Source: Gemmatimonadota bacterium (lineage in GTDB: Bacteria; Gemmatimonadota; Gemmatimonadetes; Longimicrobiales; RSA9). From it: DNA of 7,875 nucleotides. Numbering within the stretch: position 1 is the stretch's first letter; every line of letters begins with the position of its first letter. The DNA is taken from positions 1 to 7,875 of the forward strand of contig JADGGV010000172.1 in the NCBI GenBank assembly GCA_019689775.1. The letters are read 5' to 3'. This document shows, piece after piece, positions 6,421 to 7,875 of the stretch. The translations under genes were made by a program, and so were the position numbers. The notes below the pieces were generated by a model. The model saw nothing but the letters and a program-made list of their open reading frames with translations. It was not told where the DNA came from and did no database searches.

Positions 6421-7581
6421 TCACAGCGCCTGGAGGATCGCCCCCTTCAGGTAGGCGCTCTCCGCGACCTGGAGGAGCTCCGGGTGGTCCAGCGCCTGCC
6501 CGCGCGCCTCGATCCACCGCACCGGACGACCGGCGTCCGCCGCCGCCGAGCGCAGCATCTCCCGAAAGGCGGCGTGGTCCACGTGGTACGAGCAACTGAA
6601 CGTGCACAGGTAGCCGCCTGGCTCCAGGATGCGTAGCGCCCGCAGGTTGACCTCCTTGTAGCCGCGGATCGCCGAGGCCACCGCATCGCGTCGCTTCGCG
6701 AATGCCGGCGGGTCCACCACCACGATGTCGTATCGCGACCCCGCCGCCTCCTCCGCCCGCAGGAACTCGAAGACGTTCGCCTCGATCGGCGTGATCTGGG
6801 CGAAGCCGTTCAGCGCCGCGTTCGCCGCGGCACGCTCCAGCGCAGGCCCGGACGAGTCCACCGCGACGACCCGCTCCGCGCGCGTCGCCAGGTGCAGCGC
6901 GAACGAGCCGTGATACGCGAAGCAGTCCAGCGCACGGCCCCGGCTCAGCTCCCCGGCGCGCACGCGGTTCTCGCGCTGGTCCAGGAACGCCCCCGTCTTC
7001 TGGCCGTGGTGCGGCGCCGCAAGGTAGCGGACCGCCCCTTCCCTCACCGCGACCTGCTCCGGCACCGTGCCATAGAGCGGCTCCACGCCACGCGGTAGGC
7101 CCTCGAAGTCCCGAACGGCGACGTCGTGGCGGGCAAGGATCCCCGCCGGCTCGAAACGCTCCCGGAGCGCGTCCACGATCTCGCCCCGGAACCGCTCGAG
7201 CCCCGCCGACAGGAGCTGCACCACGAGGTAGCGGTCGTAGCGATCCACCACCAGCGAGGGGAGCCCGTCCGCCTCGCCGTGGACCAGTCGGTACGCCGTC
7301 GCGTCCGGCGCGAGCCGCTCCCGGTACGCCGCCGCCGCCCCGATCCGCGCCGCCCAGAAGGCCCCGTCGATCGACCGCTCCTCCCGCGTCAGCATGCGCA
7401 GCGAGATCGTCGAGCGCGGGCTCCACAGCGCCATCCCCTGAAAGCGCCCATCCTCCGACTCCACCCGCACCGCGCCCGCCACCGCAGGCGGCGGCTGCAC
7501 CACGTCGCTCCGGTAGATCCAAGGGTGCCCCTGCATCCAGCGTGCGGCACCCCGGCGCGAAATGCGGGCGGTCTCGGCCAT
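6421..7581 (-). CDS. rlmI: class I SAM-dependent 23S rRNA cytosine methyltransferase (RlmI family)
   Basis: This 386-residue protein belongs to COG1092, typified by E. coli RlmI, which makes m5C1962 in 23S rRNA. A PUA-like RNA-binding domain at the N-terminus carries GHPWIYRSDV (18-27). The linker region has GEADGLPSLVVDRYD (102-116) and KTGAFLDQRENR (195-206). The Rossmann methyltransferase core has SAM motif I ALDCFAYHGSFALH (217-230), motif IV DPPAFAK (290-296), GYKEVN (308-313), and TFSCS (327-331), where C330 is the likely catalytic cysteine. Length matches the family. I chose the ATG at 7581 because it has a strong GGAGGGG just upstream and starts at the family's usual N-terminus. An in-frame ATG at 7653 would add 24 residues without recognisable similarity. 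The exact rRNA target is inferred from family only. The gene stands alone on its strand. Confidence 0.92.
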   Translation of the reverse strand: MAETARISRRGAARWMQGHPWIYRSDVVQPPPAVAGAVRVESEDGRFQGMALWSPRSTISLRMLTREERSIDGAFWAARIGAAAAYRERLAPDATAYRLVHGEADGLPSLVVDRYDRYLVVQLLSAGLERFRGEIVDALRERFEPAGILARHDVAVRDFEGLPRGVEPLYGTVPEQVAVREGAVRYLAAPHHGQKTGAFLDQRENRVRAGELSRGRALDCFAYHGSFALHLATRAERVVAVDSSGPALERAAANAALNGFAQITPIEANVFEFLRAEEAAGSRYDIVVVDPPAFAKRRDAVASAIRGYKEVNLRALRILEPGGYLCTFSCSYHVDHAAFREMLRSAAADAGRPVRWIEARGQALDHPELLQVAESAYLKGAILQAL

Positions 7582-7583
7582 GG

Positions 7584-7590
7584 CCCCTCC
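7584..7590 (-). promoter_or_regulatory. ribosome-binding site deciding the rlmI start
   Basis: Read on the minus strand, GGAGGGG precedes the ATG at 7581 by 2 nt (4 nt when counted from the GGAGG core). The spacing is a little short, but it is the strongest Shine-Dalgarno match in the region. It favours this start over the upstream ATG at 7653. Confidence 0.7.
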
Positions 7591-7675
7591 AGCGGTCGAA
7601 CACTCCAATCTCCGGTCGGCCGCAAAGCTCGCGCACCACCGGGGCGCTGGCAAATGCGCGCCGGCGGACCCCGGG

Positions 7676-7704
7676 TTGACGCCGTCGCCACTCGCCGCTA
7701 GCCT
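7676..7704 (+). promoter_or_regulatory. candidate upstream sigma70-like promoter P1
   Basis: TTGACG (7676-7681), a 17-nt spacer, and TAGCCT (7699-7704) point rightward, away from rlmI. The -35 is good and the -10 is poor. The element has the same -35 hexamer and spacer as the better promoter 67 bp downstream, which suggests tandem promoters. A 9-bp direct repeat GGCCTCCGC lies between them at 7708-7716 and 7727-7735. Confidence 0.45.
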
Positions 7705-7742
7705 TATGGCCTCCGCCGGACCGGGCGGCCTCCGCGAGGGGG

Positions 7743-7771
7743 TTGACGAACCGGCTGGGGCGAGTTAAAAT
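7743..7771 (+). promoter_or_regulatory. strong sigma70-like promoter P2
   Basis: TTGACG (7743-7748), a 17-nt spacer, and TAAAAT (7766-7771) give five of six consensus bases at -35 and five of six at -10, with ideal spacing. The expected transcription start is near 7778. The -10 stands out as a short A-rich patch in GC-rich DNA. It reads rightward, divergent from rlmI, into a gene beyond the window. Confidence 0.78.
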
Positions 7772-7778
7772 GCTTTGC

Positions 7779-7797
7779 TCGACACGATCAGTGTCGA
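7779..7797 (+). promoter_or_regulatory. inverted repeat at the P2 transcription start
   Basis: TCGACAC (7779-7785), spacer GATCA, and GTGTCGA (7791-7797) form a perfect 7-bp inverted repeat starting at about +1 of P2. As DNA it could be a repressor operator blocking transcription start. As RNA it is a 7-bp stem with a 5-nt loop at the 5' end of the transcript, in the position of boxB in an rRNA leader. Both readings are inference; the repeat itself is exact. Confidence 0.6.
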
Positions 7798-7798
7798 T

Positions 7799-7811
7799 GG
7801 CTATTTGACAA
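7799..7811 (+). promoter_or_regulatory. boxA-like antitermination element (candidate)
   Basis: GGCTATTTGACAA matches the E. coli rRNA boxA TGCTCTTTAACAA at 10 of 13 positions. The core TTTGACAA is common in boxA elements of other phyla. It follows the hairpin at 7779-7797 by one base, in the boxB-boxA order of rRNA leaders. No 16S sequence is present before the window ends at 7875. The same bases could be a stray TTGACA (7805-7810), but no matching -10 follows it at 17 nt. Confidence 0.35.
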
Positions 7812-7875
7812 TGTGGGTTGAGGTGGTGCTTGGAACGAGCGCCGCAGGTGGATCGCCGTGATTCCGGGTGTGGAG

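Noticed and set aside
6296..7639. 447-residue minus-strand frame overlapping rlmI
   Set aside because: Gly/Ala/Arg-rich shadow in another frame of a gene with clear SAM-methyltransferase motifs.
7582..7653. 24-residue N-terminal extension of rlmI from the ATG at 7653
   Set aside because: The added residues show no family similarity, and GGAGGGG directly supports the ATG at 7581.
7805..7833. Third promoter with TTGACA at 7805-7810
   Set aside because: The -35 match is perfect, but the bases about 17 nt downstream (GCTTGG) do not resemble a -10. The hexamer is better explained as part of the boxA-like element.
1..7875. CRISPR array, tRNA gene, insertion sequence or defence island
   Set aside because: I saw no regularly spaced repeats, tRNA-like T-loop, transposase or defence-type protein. 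The genes are ordinary housekeeping ones.

Overview
The window is a GC-rich (roughly 70% by eye) bacterial housekeeping segment. It holds most of an F-type ATP synthase operon, a PHP-family phosphoesterase gene, a convergent rRNA-methyltransferase gene, and a regulatory region firing out of the right edge. Gene order and protein motifs are clearly bacterial. The short epsilon subunit with no C-terminal helices, the high GC and the alpha/beta motif variants suggest a lineage such as Gemmatimonadota. That placement is an inference from pattern and not a proven assignment.

Layout: 1-101 is a gap dominated by G and C homopolymers, presumably between atpE (off the left edge) and atpF. From 102 to 5477 the plus strand carries atpF-atpH-atpA-atpG-atpD-atpC in the canonical order, encoding b, delta, alpha, gamma, beta and epsilon. 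The atpF/atpH, atpA/atpG and atpD/atpC junctions are 1-2 nt apart, which suggests translational coupling. The atpH-atpA gap (48 nt) holds a small GC hairpin. The atpG-atpD gap (104 nt) holds an imperfect stem-loop and a period-6 repeat. A strong intrinsic terminator at 5499-5547 ends the operon. Subunits a and c would lie to the left, so the coupling ion cannot be read from this window.

After the terminator, a 13-bp palindrome precedes a GTG-started PHP-domain gene of the YciV/TrpH type (5590-6402) with a complete metal-ligand set. It runs convergently into an rlmI-like SAM-dependent 23S rRNA cytosine methyltransferase on the minus strand (6421-7581). The 18-bp convergent gap is almost entirely a perfect hairpin.

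The last 200 bases contain two rightward sigma70-like promoters. The second is very good, and is followed at the expected transcription start by a perfect 7+5+7 inverted repeat and then a boxA-like element. This arrangement (tandem promoters, boxB-like hairpin, boxA) resembles an rRNA operon leader, but a protein-coding gene with an operator at its promoter is an equally fair reading. The window ends before this can be settled. I see no undescribed multi-gene system here. The points worth a second look are the regulatory architecture at the right edge, the short epsilon subunit, the intergenic repeats, and the suspicious poly-G/poly-C tract.
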